From assembly GCF_900111195.1 (NCBI RefSeq), contig NZ_FOGL01000014.1:51906-115905 (forward strand): a stretch of 64,000 bases of DNA, given 5' to 3'. The position numbers and the translations under genes were made by a program. The DNA is from Gracilibacillus ureilyticus. GTDB taxonomy: Bacteria; Bacillota; Bacilli; Bacillales; Amphibacillaceae. Under the pieces are notes generated by a model. The model was given only the letters and a program-made list of their open reading frames with translations. It made no database searches and had not been told where the DNA came from. Below, piece by piece: positions 56,371 through 64,000 of this stretch (the first letter of the stretch is position 1; each line of letters begins with the position of its first letter).

Positions 56371-57099
56371 TTAAACCTCCACCTTCCTCTTTAATAGCAG
56401 TGTGACAAGTGAATAAATAAGTATCAGCAAAAGAATTAACGCAATTATATAGCTGAAGGAAATATAATTTTCTTCGAGTATCAATTGATTACTTTCATAA
56501 AAGACGTTGTATTTAACCTTCCACAGACCACTGAAAAATGTTAAAAAATCACCAATCATAGGGATAAGGTAAGTACATTGGTAAATCAGTGCGATTATAA
56601 TTACCATGCTGATTGAAGCACCTATTTTGTATTTAAGCCACTGTTGCAGCACCCATGCACAATATAATAATATCGATCCAACAATCGATATTAATCCAAA
56701 ATCGAGCATATTAAATGCAAATTCCTGAAAGAAATCACTTAGATTAAAATGAATTCGATTAAATAACTTCAATATAAAAGCAAGCAAAAGTGTTGCAATA
56801 AAAAAGACGACAGAGTTTAAAAATCCATGCAAAAATTTAATATGGATCATTTTTGCTATCGTATTTCTCCTATACAAAAAGAGAACCAATTCATGCACTT
56901 CCATATTTAAGCTGAAAATAATAGTAGCCGGCATTATAACCAAGCTTATACTAGCCAGTCCGGTGATACTGACAATTTGTGTTTCATCACCTTTATTAAA
57001 GATCATCCAGACGATCACTGCCAACAGGCCAAGTCCCACAATAATGTGGAATCCCCGCATCATAGCCATTTCCTTTTTCCACAACCCGATAAATTGCAA
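56371..57099 (-). CDS. ABC-type membrane permease, YhcE-like
   Basis: 242-residue membrane protein with six hydrophobic segments, including FHIIVGLGLLAVIVWMIF, ASISLVIMPATIIFSLNM and YIIALILLLILIYSLVTLLL. It is the likely membrane half of the transporter with the YhcG-like ATPase. TTG 57099 is preferred, with ATGAGGTGA 5 bases upstream; the frame to 57141 crosses the operator. Substrate unknown, presumably an envelope-active molecule. Confidence 0.75.
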   Translation of the reverse strand: MQFIGLWKKEMAMMRGFHIIVGLGLLAVIVWMIFNKGDETQIVSITGLASISLVIMPATIIFSLNMEVHELVLFLYRRNTIAKMIHIKFLHGFLNSVVFFIATLLLAFILKLFNRIHFNLSDFFQEFAFNMLDFGLISIVGSILLYCAWVLQQWLKYKIGASISMVIIIALIYQCTYLIPMIGDFLTFFSGLWKVKYNVFYESNQLILEENYISFSYIIALILLLILIYSLVTLLLKRKVEV

Positions 57100-57112
57100 T
57101 ATAATCACCTCA

Positions 57113-57148
57113 TGTATTAGTGTACTATCAAAATAGTACACTAATACA
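57113..57148 (-). promoter_or_regulatory. Perfect 16-bp palindromic operator
   Basis: TGTATTAGTGTACTAT (57113-57128), four bases, then its exact reverse complement (57133-57148). It lies 14 bases before the permease start and is the probable site of the GntR regulator. Confidence 0.75.
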
Positions 57149-57227
57149 AATAAAAAAACAATCCATAAAGCAAATAAGCTGAAAAAAATCTGCTAAACGT
57201 ATTATCTATTTCATTAACATTTATTGA

Positions 57228-57260
57228 GTGGAACATAAGAAGTTATGTCCCACCATTTTT
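57228..57260. terminator. Hairpin after ytzC
   Basis: GTGGAACATAA (57228-57238) pairs, with one mismatch, with TTATGTCCCAC (57243-57253). The T run lies on the plus strand, so direction is ambiguous. Confidence 0.45.
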
Positions 57261-57541
57261 TATTCAAATCTCGTGACATCTACCTGGTCAAGGATCATAT
57301 CATTCAGTCTTTCATTAACGACAAGCTGGAAACGATGCAGCTGCTCTCTTTGCTGGGCATTGGCACTTGTCATCACTTTGTTTATACTCTGTGCCAGTTT
57401 TTCCAATTCCAATTGTGCATTTCTGTAATCCTCATTCATCATAAATTGACTTCGGTTGGACATATCTAATTGTTCCTCAGCCTGCTGAATGATATGCTGG
57501 CCTTCAATTAACAAGTTTTCTATGGAATCTCTTGTTGTCAT
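57260..57541 (-). CDS. ytzC: DUF2524 protein, YtzC-like
   Basis: 93-residue helical protein with TRDSIENLLIEGQHIIQQAEEQL and SANAQQREQLHRFQLVVNERLNDMILDQ, matching YtzC of Bacillaceae. In B. subtilis it lies beside ytqA/ytqB, as here, divergent from the methyltransferase gene. Function unknown. Confidence 0.82.
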   Translation of the reverse strand: MTTRDSIENLLIEGQHIIQQAEEQLDMSNRSQFMMNEDYRNAQLELEKLAQSINKVMTSANAQQREQLHRFQLVVNERLNDMILDQVDVTRFE

Positions 57542-57649
57542 TCGCTATCACCTCTCGTCTAGTGTGAGACAAGATTAATAATTCCATACACGAAGCCGTT
57601 TATTTTTGTTAAAATATCGTTATTACAGTAAAGATAAGGAGCAATAATA

Positions 57650-58225
57650 ATGAAAGCAATATTACCTTTCTCACATCAGCTTTTAAAGGAAATTGTCTCA
57701 GAAGGTGACACAGTTATTGATGCAACATGTGGTAATGGAAATGATACTCTTTTTTTAAGTAAATTAGTTGGCGAAAAAGGGAAAGTTTATGGATTCGATA
57801 TCCAGGAAGCAGCTATTGAAAATACAAGAAAAAGAATGGAAACAAATCACCAAAGAAATGTAGTACTTATCCAGGACGGACATGAAGCAATTGATAAATA
57901 TATCAGAACAGATGAAAAAATTGCAGGTGCCATTTTTAATTTAGGCTACTTACCAAGAGGGGACCACTCTATCGTAACTAAGCCAGCATCCACCATAAAA
58001 GCGATCGATTTAATTACAGACAGCTTAAAAATCGGCGGAAGGATCGTACTTGTTGTCTATCATGGACATGATGGAGGTGCTGAGGAGAGAAATCATTTAC
58101 TAGCTTATTGTCAAAACCTTGACCAAAATTTTTACCAAGTATTACAGTACCAATTTATTAATCAGAAAAATCACCCGCCATTTATTCTTTCATTGGAGAA
58201 AATTAAAGAAGTGACTGTCCACTAA
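57650..58225 (+). CDS. mnmM: tRNA 5-aminomethyl-2-thiouridine methyltransferase (YtqB/MnmM)
   Basis: 191-residue class I SAM methyltransferase. The SAM motif is DTVIDATCGNGNDTLFLSKL, followed by VYGFDIQEAAIENT and GAIFNLGYLPRGDH (motif IV NLGYLP, typical of the group). YtqB has been identified as the enzyme that completes the mnm5s2U wobble modification in bacteria lacking MnmC. AAGGAG lies 10 bases before ATG. Length normal. Confidence 0.88.
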   Translation: MKAILPFSHQLLKEIVSEGDTVIDATCGNGNDTLFLSKLVGEKGKVYGFDIQEAAIENTRKRMETNHQRNVVLIQDGHEAIDKYIRTDEKIAGAIFNLGYLPRGDHSIVTKPASTIKAIDLITDSLKIGGRIVLVVYHGHDGGAEERNHLLAYCQNLDQNFYQVLQYQFINQKNHPPFILSLEKIKEVTVH

Positions 58226-58238
58226 TTGAACTTGATAT

Positions 58239-58274
58239 AAAGGGAAAACCAGAATTTTGTTCTGGCTTTCCTTT
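58239..58274. terminator. Bidirectional terminator
   Basis: CCAGAA (58249-58254) pairs with TTCTGG (58260-58265), extended by AAAGGGAAAA and CTTTCCTTT. Confidence 0.75.
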
Positions 58275-58287
58275 GAAGATAATGATA

Positions 58288-59358
58288 TTAATATCTCCCT
58301 GCAAAACGATTATATATCTTAATGTTCCAATGAAAAAATTGAGACTTGGGCCCGCTGACTCTGATTAATCTTTTGGCAATTTGGTACGCCTTATCCATTC
58401 GCTTCACTTTTGGATCCGCCAAATATAATCCAACTAAACCATGCTGAATCATCTCGTGAAAAGTCTGATCAGGGAGTTTTTTCACCTGGGTATTCGTCTG
58501 TTCTACAAAGTAGACTAACCTCTCTTCCAATTCCTGTTCATTTTGATAGTAATTACAGAAATTCAAATCTCCTTCCATACGATCTTCTTCCTGGTCAATA
58601 AAGTAATCAAGCATTATATGTAAACCTTGTAAATACGGGAAGTAGCTGTCATAAATATTATTGGCCAAATCCTCTGTCATTGATTCGCCAAGGGCATAGG
58701 AAATCATACAAAAGATCCCTAATGTGGAACCTGTACATGCAGAAAATTCATACCAGCTAAGCATTGGCCACTTTTGCTGATATGCCATAAACCATTTTTC
58801 AAGCCGTGGTATCCTTTCTTCATGCTTCACATGCTTATGTACCTGAAGATCACTATATAACGCCTCTAATTCAAGCAAATATTGTTTAATCAAATGATAA
58901 TTATCTATCTCTTTCAATATGTTCTGGCATGTTTTAACTAAATCTGTTAAATAGCAACCGTCATCTTGTTCTTCTCGAAGCTGATAATAATTCTTCACTT
59001 GATTGTATGGAGTTAACGCATCTTCCATTGATTGATGCAGCAAACGGAAATCATCAGGGTCAAGTGAAGTACTTCGATCACATAAGTTATCTAAATAATC
59101 ACTAATTGTCTGGTATGCCACAATAAAACGAATTGCCTCTTTCCAGCTTTCTCCAGCCAAAACGCTGTATACACTGCCTCCCTGACAGTGAAATTTCTTG
59201 TCTCTGATACTCGCTAAAGCCTGTGTACGCAATTCCGTATCAGGGATATCTTCCGCTCTTTGCCTCCAGTAATTTAATTCCTTCTTTACTTGCGGGAAAA
59301 TCTTTTGATACACATTTTTCATTAATAAAGGAGCATTTGCCGGGATTTTGCTTGTCAA
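58288..59358 (-). CDS. ytpB: Tetraprenyl-beta-curcumene synthase (YtpB, DUF2600)
   Basis: 356-residue large terpene cyclase that makes C35 tetraprenyl-beta-curcumene, leading to sesquarterpenes found in spores. It lacks classic DDxxD; the aspartate-rich segment ISDYLDNLCDRSTSLDPDDFR probably binds metal. DYFIDQEEDRMEGDLNFCNYY is also typical. TTG 59358 is preferred, with GTGAGGAG 7-8 bases upstream. It is convergent with mnmM, in the conserved ytqB-ytpB neighbourhood. Confidence 0.88.
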   Translation of the reverse strand: MTSKIPANAPLLMKNVYQKIFPQVKKELNYWRQRAEDIPDTELRTQALASIRDKKFHCQGGSVYSVLAGESWKEAIRFIVAYQTISDYLDNLCDRSTSLDPDDFRLLHQSMEDALTPYNQVKNYYQLREEQDDGCYLTDLVKTCQNILKEIDNYHLIKQYLLELEALYSDLQVHKHVKHEERIPRLEKWFMAYQQKWPMLSWYEFSACTGSTLGIFCMISYALGESMTEDLANNIYDSYFPYLQGLHIMLDYFIDQEEDRMEGDLNFCNYYQNEQELEERLVYFVEQTNTQVKKLPDQTFHEMIQHGLVGLYLADPKVKRMDKAYQIAKRLIRVSGPKSQFFHWNIKIYNRFAGRY

Positions 59359-59449
59359 AATTATTCTCCTCACTTTGTCTGTTTCTTCCTATAATTCTTT
59401 CTATTATATATGATATCATAATATTAACTATTAAGCAGGAGGGAAGATA

Positions 59450-59965
59450 ATGATTCATCACTATAAAGATAAAAGCCCATTAATTGACAGCACAGCGTTT
59501 ATCGCACCAGATACTGTTATTACTGGCGATGTGGAAATTGGTGAGTATACAAGCGTATGGTTTAAAACAGTTATCAGGGGTGACGTCGCACCGGTAAAAA
59601 TCGGTTCATACTCAAACATCCAGGATTTATCCTTGCTGCACCAGAGTCCAAATAAGCCTCTGATTATTGAAGATTATGTAACAGTCGGCCATCAAGTTAC
59701 ACTACATTCTGCCATCATCCGCAAACATGCTCTTATTGGAATGGGATCTGTTATTCTTGATGGCGCTGAAGTCGGTGAAGGAGCATTTATCGGTGCAGGA
59801 AGTCTCATTCCCCAAGGGAAAAAGATTCCACCAAAAACGCTCGCCTTTGGCAGACCCGCTAAAGTAATTCGAGAATTAACCGATAAAGATATTGAGGAGA
59901 TGCAGCGGATCCAGAAGGATTATGTACAAAAAGGCATCTATTATAAGGAAGTTACGGCAAGATAA
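59450..59965 (+). CDS. ytoA: Gamma-carbonic-anhydrase-family protein (YtoA)
   Basis: 171-residue left-handed beta-helix of hexapeptide repeats, such as AFIAPDTVITGDVEIGEYTSVWFKTVIRGD. The three zinc histidines of the gamma class are seen in LLHQSP, VGHQVTLHSA. Catalysis by bacterial YtoA/YrdA proteins is often weak or unproven. AGGAGG lies 6 bases before ATG. A peptidase-like gene follows after 21 bases. Confidence 0.88.
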   Translation: MIHHYKDKSPLIDSTAFIAPDTVITGDVEIGEYTSVWFKTVIRGDVAPVKIGSYSNIQDLSLLHQSPNKPLIIEDYVTVGHQVTLHSAIIRKHALIGMGSVILDGAEVGEGAFIGAGSLIPQGKKIPPKTLAFGRPAKVIRELTDKDIEEMQRIQKDYVQKGIYYKEVTAR

Positions 59966-59986
59966 TTACAAATTTGGAGGAAAGTT

Positions 59987-60838
59987 ATGCTTATTGCTCT
60001 TTTTATCATTTCACTGATCATGTTTACTTTTCTTCTGTATTTCTATAAACGCTCTCATAAAAAAATAATGCAATATATGGCTTTCCTGTATATTCTCTTA
60101 TTTGGTTCTGTAAGTATTGGTGTTGGCAGTTATTTAATTTATACTGCTGATCTCACCTGGATTTACGCTACAATGAATGATAATAGAGAATTAAGTTCCC
60201 ATTCAGCAATTAACAATAAATTGAGTGTTAAATTAAATCCGGAGATGAAAATACAAGTACCTGTAGTAAAGCAATTTCCTGAATTGCCACGCGGCTGTGA
60301 GGTAACATCTTTAACGATGCTGCTTCAATACCATGATGTGGACACTAATAAAATGAGATTAGCAAAAGAAATTACAAGAGACGAAACACCGTATAAAGAA
60401 AATGATGGCATCATCTATTTTGGCGATCCCCACAATGGATTTGTTGGAGATATGTACAGTTTCTCTCAACCAGGCTTAGGAGTATATCACCAGCCAATAT
60501 ATGAACTTGCCAAAAGTTATGTTGGAGATAAAGCTGTTGATTTAACTGGACATGAATTTGAGAAAGTTATACAGTCACTTTCCAGTAAAGAACCTGTTTT
60601 AACTATTACAAATATTACTTTCCAACCCTTACCCGAATCAGCATTCACTACATGGCAGACACCTGCCGGCCCAGTAAAAATCACAAAAAAAATGCATGCT
60701 GTAATACTAACAGGTTATGATGACCATTTTATTTATTTTAATGACCCGTATGACGGTGAACAGAAGAAAGCTCCCAAGCAGTCATTTATTACTGCATGGG
60801 AGCAAATGGGCAAGCAAGCTATCTCGATTGAATTATAA
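59987..60838 (+). CDS. Membrane-anchored C39-like cysteine peptidase
   Basis: 283-residue protein with two N-terminal hydrophobic segments (LIALFIISLIMFTFLLYFY and AFLYILLFGSVSIGVGSYLIY) and a C39_2 peptidase-like domain facing outward. Catalytic Cys lies in LPRGCEVTSLTMLLQYH, His in KMHAVILTGYDD, and Asn/Asp in YFNDPYDG. Similar proteins are usually uncharacterised. GGAGG lies 7 bases before ATG. Its stop overlaps that of asnB on the other strand. Confidence 0.8.
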   Translation: MLIALFIISLIMFTFLLYFYKRSHKKIMQYMAFLYILLFGSVSIGVGSYLIYTADLTWIYATMNDNRELSSHSAINNKLSVKLNPEMKIQVPVVKQFPELPRGCEVTSLTMLLQYHDVDTNKMRLAKEITRDETPYKENDGIIYFGDPHNGFVGDMYSFSQPGLGVYHQPIYELAKSYVGDKAVDLTGHEFEKVIQSLSSKEPVLTITNITFQPLPESAFTTWQTPAGPVKITKKMHAVILTGYDDHFIYFNDPYDGEQKKAPKQSFITAWEQMGKQAISIEL

Positions 60839-62737
60839 TTGTGGTAGTTTGCTCTCTGTTTTGTCTTCATTTTTAAGTTTCTCTATATCAAATTTATTCT
60901 CCATATAAATCTGGTGCCATAACATAAACATAAAAACAGTCCACAACTTCCTGCTGTTGTCTGCTTTCCCCTGACAGTGATCCTCTAATAACTGTGTGAT
61001 AACCTGCTTATTCAGTAAATGATCTGTTTGACTTTCACTAATTAATTGACGTGCCCAGCCGTTCAGTTCATTTTTCAGCCAATGACGAATCGGTACAGGG
61101 AAACCTAACTTTTTCCGGTCCAATACATGATCTGGAACAATACCTCTTGAAGCGAGGCGCAGGATATGCTTGGTTGTACCCTCTGCAATTTTCATATCAA
61201 CCGGTATTTCACTTGCAATACGAAATACTTCCTTATCTAAAAACGGCACTCTTAATTCTAATGAATGTGCCATTGTCATCTTATCTGCTTTTAATAAAAT
61301 GTCACCACGCATCCATGTATGAATATCTACATATTGCATTTGATTGACTAAATGGTCATTTTGTACTTGCTGAAAATATGGTGCAGTTATTTGCTGGTAA
61401 GAAAGTTGACTGTTATGTGTTTTTAATAAAGTCTTTTTCTCTTTTTCTTCAAACATTTTTGCATTACCAATATACCGGTCTTTTAAAGGAGTTGTTCCTC
61501 TTTCCAGAAAGCTTTTTCCTTTAACCCCTTCCGGTAATACTTGTGCAACTTTTGCTAAGAGTTCTTTTGCCGGCGCAGGGATCGACTGAAACATTTTTAG
61601 CGATTCAGGCTCACGGTATATATTATACCCTCCAAACAGCTCATCCGAACCCTCTCCTGATAACACGACGGTAACATGCTTTTTGGCTTCTCTTGCTACA
61701 AAATAAAGCGGTACACACGCCGGATCAGCTAATGGATCATCTAAATGCCATATAATTTTCGGTAATTTTGCTACATATTCTTCTGGTGAAATAATATAAG
61801 AATAATTATCTACACCTAACTTTTCAGCAGTTTCCTTTGCAACGTCAACCTCGGAAAATCCTTCCTGTTCAAAACCCACAGAAAATGTCTTTATATTCGG
61901 ATGAAAATCCTTGGCAATTGCAACAATTAATGAAGAATCAATACCACCTGATAAAAACGAGCCAACAGGTACATCACTTCGCATATGGACATTGACCGAA
62001 TCATACATAACATCCTGGATTTTTTTTATTAAAGCCTGCTTTTCTTGTTGTACTGGTTGAAAAACAGCATGGAAATAACGATGAAAAGTAATCTTCTCAT
62101 TTAAACGTTTGACAAAAAAGTGACCTGGTTCTACTTTTTTTATATTTTGATTCATTGTATAAGGTTCGGGTACATATTGAAAGCTTAAATAATGCTGTAA
62201 TGCTTCCAGATCCACTGTTTCCCCTATATCAGCCAACAGACTCTTTTTCTCTGATGCGAAGTAGATACCCTCATCCGACTCTTTATAAAATAACGGCTTG
62301 ATACCAAACGGGTCTCTTGCCCCAAACACCGTTTGTTCCTGTTTATCCCAAATCAGAATAGAGAACATTCCGCGCAGCTGTCTGAAAGCCTCTGTGCCGA
62401 ACTCCTGGAACATGGCTAATATTACTTCTGTATCAGAATCAGTTGTAAATTGGTAACCTTTTGTTATTAACTCATCTCTTAACTCAATGTAATTATAAAC
62501 CTCACCATTAAAAACCATCCAATAATTTTCATCATTGTAGGTAAAAGGCTGATGTCCGCTTTCAATGTCTATAATACTTAATCTGCGAAAACCAAATAAG
62601 ACATTGTCATCTTCATAATAACCTTCATCATCTGGACCACGGTGATAAATCGCGGCATTTCGTTCCTCAAATTGTTTTACATTCTCTTCTTGCCATTTTT
62701 TGTTTTCAGATTTAATAATACCTACAAATCCACACAT
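60833..62737 (-). CDS. asnB: Asparagine synthase (glutamine-hydrolysing)
   Basis: 634-residue two-domain enzyme. The N-terminal class II amidotransferase begins MCGFVGI with nucleophile Cys2 and RGPDDEGYYE; the synthetase domain carries the pyrophosphatase motif SFLSGGIDSSLIVAIA and VVLSGEGSDELFGGYNIY. The length matches AsnB of Bacillus rather than YisO. It is downstream of metK on the same strand, as in B. subtilis. Confidence 0.95.
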   Translation of the reverse strand: MCGFVGIIKSENKKWQEENVKQFEERNAAIYHRGPDDEGYYEDDNVLFGFRRLSIIDIESGHQPFTYNDENYWMVFNGEVYNYIELRDELITKGYQFTTDSDTEVILAMFQEFGTEAFRQLRGMFSILIWDKQEQTVFGARDPFGIKPLFYKESDEGIYFASEKKSLLADIGETVDLEALQHYLSFQYVPEPYTMNQNIKKVEPGHFFVKRLNEKITFHRYFHAVFQPVQQEKQALIKKIQDVMYDSVNVHMRSDVPVGSFLSGGIDSSLIVAIAKDFHPNIKTFSVGFEQEGFSEVDVAKETAEKLGVDNYSYIISPEEYVAKLPKIIWHLDDPLADPACVPLYFVAREAKKHVTVVLSGEGSDELFGGYNIYREPESLKMFQSIPAPAKELLAKVAQVLPEGVKGKSFLERGTTPLKDRYIGNAKMFEEKEKKTLLKTHNSQLSYQQITAPYFQQVQNDHLVNQMQYVDIHTWMRGDILLKADKMTMAHSLELRVPFLDKEVFRIASEIPVDMKIAEGTTKHILRLASRGIVPDHVLDRKKLGFPVPIRHWLKNELNGWARQLISESQTDHLLNKQVITQLLEDHCQGKADNSRKLWTVFMFMLWHQIYMENKFDIEKLKNEDKTESKLPQL

Positions 62738-62865
62738 ATTTCACTGGTTCCTTCCTTTTGTATCGTTATGTAATCTCCAATGTCTGTTCAAGAAATAAGA
62801 GAAAAAGCCAAGTACACTTCAGGCACTTGACCATTATCTCTCAACTATTTAATTTTAAATGTTCC

Positions 62866-64000
62866 TTACGCTTTTGACAAGTATGATTGCAACTGTTCTA
62901 CACGATCTGTCTGTTCCCATGGAAATTGTGTATCAGTACGTCCAAAGTGACCGTATGCAGCCGTTTGACGATAGATAGGTCTTCTTAAATCAAGCATTTT
63001 GATAATTCCTGCCGGACGTAAATCAAAATTCTCACGAACTGCTTCAACTAAAGCTTCCTCTGAATATTTCCCTGTTCCGAACGTATTTATTGAAATAGAA
63101 ACAGGTTGTGCCACTCCAATTGCATAGGCGAACTGAACTTCACAAACATCAGCTAAACCAGCTGCTACGATATTTTTTGCGACATACCGAGCGGCATATG
63201 CTGCAGACCGGTCTACTTTTGTAGCATCTTTACCACTAAAAGCACCACCGCCATGACGCGCATAACCACCATAAGTATCTACTATGATCTTCCGACCGGT
63301 AAGTCCAGCATCACCCTGAGGTCCGCCAATAACAAATCTGCCTGTAGGATTAATGAAGTATTTTGTCTCATTGTCTAATAATTCCGATGGGACAATAGGA
63401 ATAATAACATGTTCTTTAATATCCTTCTGAATTTGTTCTAATGTGATATCCTGATGATGCTGTGTAGAGATAACGATCGTATCAATACGGACAGGCTTAT
63501 CATTCTCATCATATTCCACAGTTACTTGAGTTTTTCCATCAGGACGAAGATATCCTAATGTACCGTTTTTTCTAACATCTGTTAGCTGTTTTGCTAATTT
63601 ATGTGCTAAACTTATCGGTAATGGCATTAATTCTGGTGTTTCATTGTTAGCATAACCAAACATTAATCCCTGGTCACCAGCGCCAATTGCTTCAATCTCG
63701 TCATCACTCATCTTACCTTCTCTTGCTTCAAGAGCTGTATTAACACCACCTGCGATATCAGGAGATTGTTCATCGATTGCAGTAAGAACACCGCATGTTT
63801 CCGCATCAAATCCATATTTTGCTCGTGTATAGCCAATTTCTTTAATTGTGTTGCGAACAATTTTCGGAATGTCAACGTATGTGTTTGTTGTAATTTCACC
63901 TGATACAAGCACGAGCCCTGTGGTAACAGTTGTTTCACATGCTACGCGAGCATTGGGATCGTTTTTAACAATTTCGTCTAGAATAGCATCAGAAATCTGG
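62866..64000 (-). CDS. metK: S-adenosylmethionine synthetase (5' end outside window)
   Basis: The frame stays open to the right edge; the first visible codons (63999 downward) read [28 protein letters not shown], matching MetK from about residue 23, so only the N terminus is missing. It makes SAM from methionine and ATP. Signature [12 protein letters not shown] and the P-loop-like [22 protein letters not shown] are intact. An S-box riboswitch, usual for metK, would lie outside the window. Confidence 0.96.
   Translation of the reverse strand, partial: QISDAILDEIVKNDPNARVACETTVTTGLVLVSGEITTNTYVDIPKIVRNTIKEIGYTRAKYGFDAETCGVLTAIDEQSPDIAGGVNTALEAREGKMSDDEIEAIGAGDQGLMFGYANNETPELMPLPISLAHKLAKQLTDVRKNGTLGYLRPDGKTQVTVEYDENDKPVRIDTIVISTQHHQDITLEQIQKDIKEHVIIPIVPSELLDNETKYFINPTGRFVIGGPQGDAGLTGRKIIVDTYGGYARHGGGAFSGKDATKVDRSAAYAARYVAKNIVAAGLADVCEVQFAYAIGVAQPVSISINTFGTGKYSEEALVEAVRENFDLRPAGIIKMLDLRRPIYRQTAAYGHFGRTDTQFPWEQTDRVEQLQSYLSKA

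Overview
This window looks like chromosomal DNA of an endospore-forming, low-GC member of the Bacillaceae, probably a halotolerant genus of the Oceanobacillus/Virgibacillus/Gracilibacillus kind. The genus is an inference. The order is supported by spore genes (a spoVA set, splA-splB, a Spo0E-like phosphatase, ytpB), by gene pairs known from Bacillus subtilis (ccpN-yqfL; ytzC, ytqB, ytpB, ytoA, asnB, metK; ykyB/patA/ykuE-type genes), by a Leu T-box, and by CodY, CcpA, TnrA, MhqR and HrcA (CIRCE) sites close to Bacillus consensus. There are no rRNA or tRNA genes and no CRISPR array.

Layout. 1-432: the 3' end of a broken IS200/IS605-type tnpB with its right-end/omegaRNA region. 484-6442: a Tat-exported phosphoesterase (YkuE-like), a Sco copper lipoprotein, ykyB, patA, a Spo0E-like phosphatase, a PilZ protein, an overlooked 22-residue membrane peptide, and a lipoprotein. 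6580-8962: a forespore-type cluster, YhcN-like lipoprotein-spoVAC-spoVAD-spoVAE. 8992-10442: a YogA-like oxidoreductase and a DUF6884-like protein. 10575-19390: the ilvBHC-leuABCD operon, with cre, CodY box, sigma-A promoter and a leucine T-box, making leucine and valine (plus shared steps to isoleucine).

19566-28752: a DksA-like protein, a DUF421 membrane protein, splAB (spore photoproduct repair), a hydrolase, htpG behind a perfect CIRCE element, an unusual single-chain aconitase paralogue with a small zinc-ribbon partner, and a YkgB-type lactonase. 28829-33015: a GntR-ABC transporter-ECF sigma operon. 33143-33793: mhqD with its operator.

33859-46323: an assimilatory nitrate/nitrite block. 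nasB-nasC-nitrate transporter runs rightward. nasD-nasE-SUMT-sirB-(TrpD-like) runs leftward from a shared control region with three perfect TnrA boxes; sirC lies convergent. Together they import nitrate, reduce it to nitrite and ammonium, and build the siroheme that nitrite reductase needs.

46332-57148: a STAS protein with a Jag-N/FapA protein, a 2-hydroxyacid dehydrogenase, the ccpN-yqfL gluconeogenesis switch, an MFS transporter, a large membrane protein of unknown role, and a second GntR-ABC cassette with a perfect 16-bp palindromic operator. 57260-64000: the conserved ytzC, mnmM, ytpB, ytoA, C39-like peptidase, asnB, metK neighbourhood; metK is cut by the window edge.

Most of the window is core Bacillaceae metabolism. 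The observations most worth a second look are the CIRCE control of htpG, the aconitase paralogue lacking one canonical cluster cysteine, the TrpD-like gene inside the nitrite/siroheme operon, the ECF sigma gene without an obvious anti-sigma in a GntR-ABC operon, the two related GntR operators, and the 22-codon gene.
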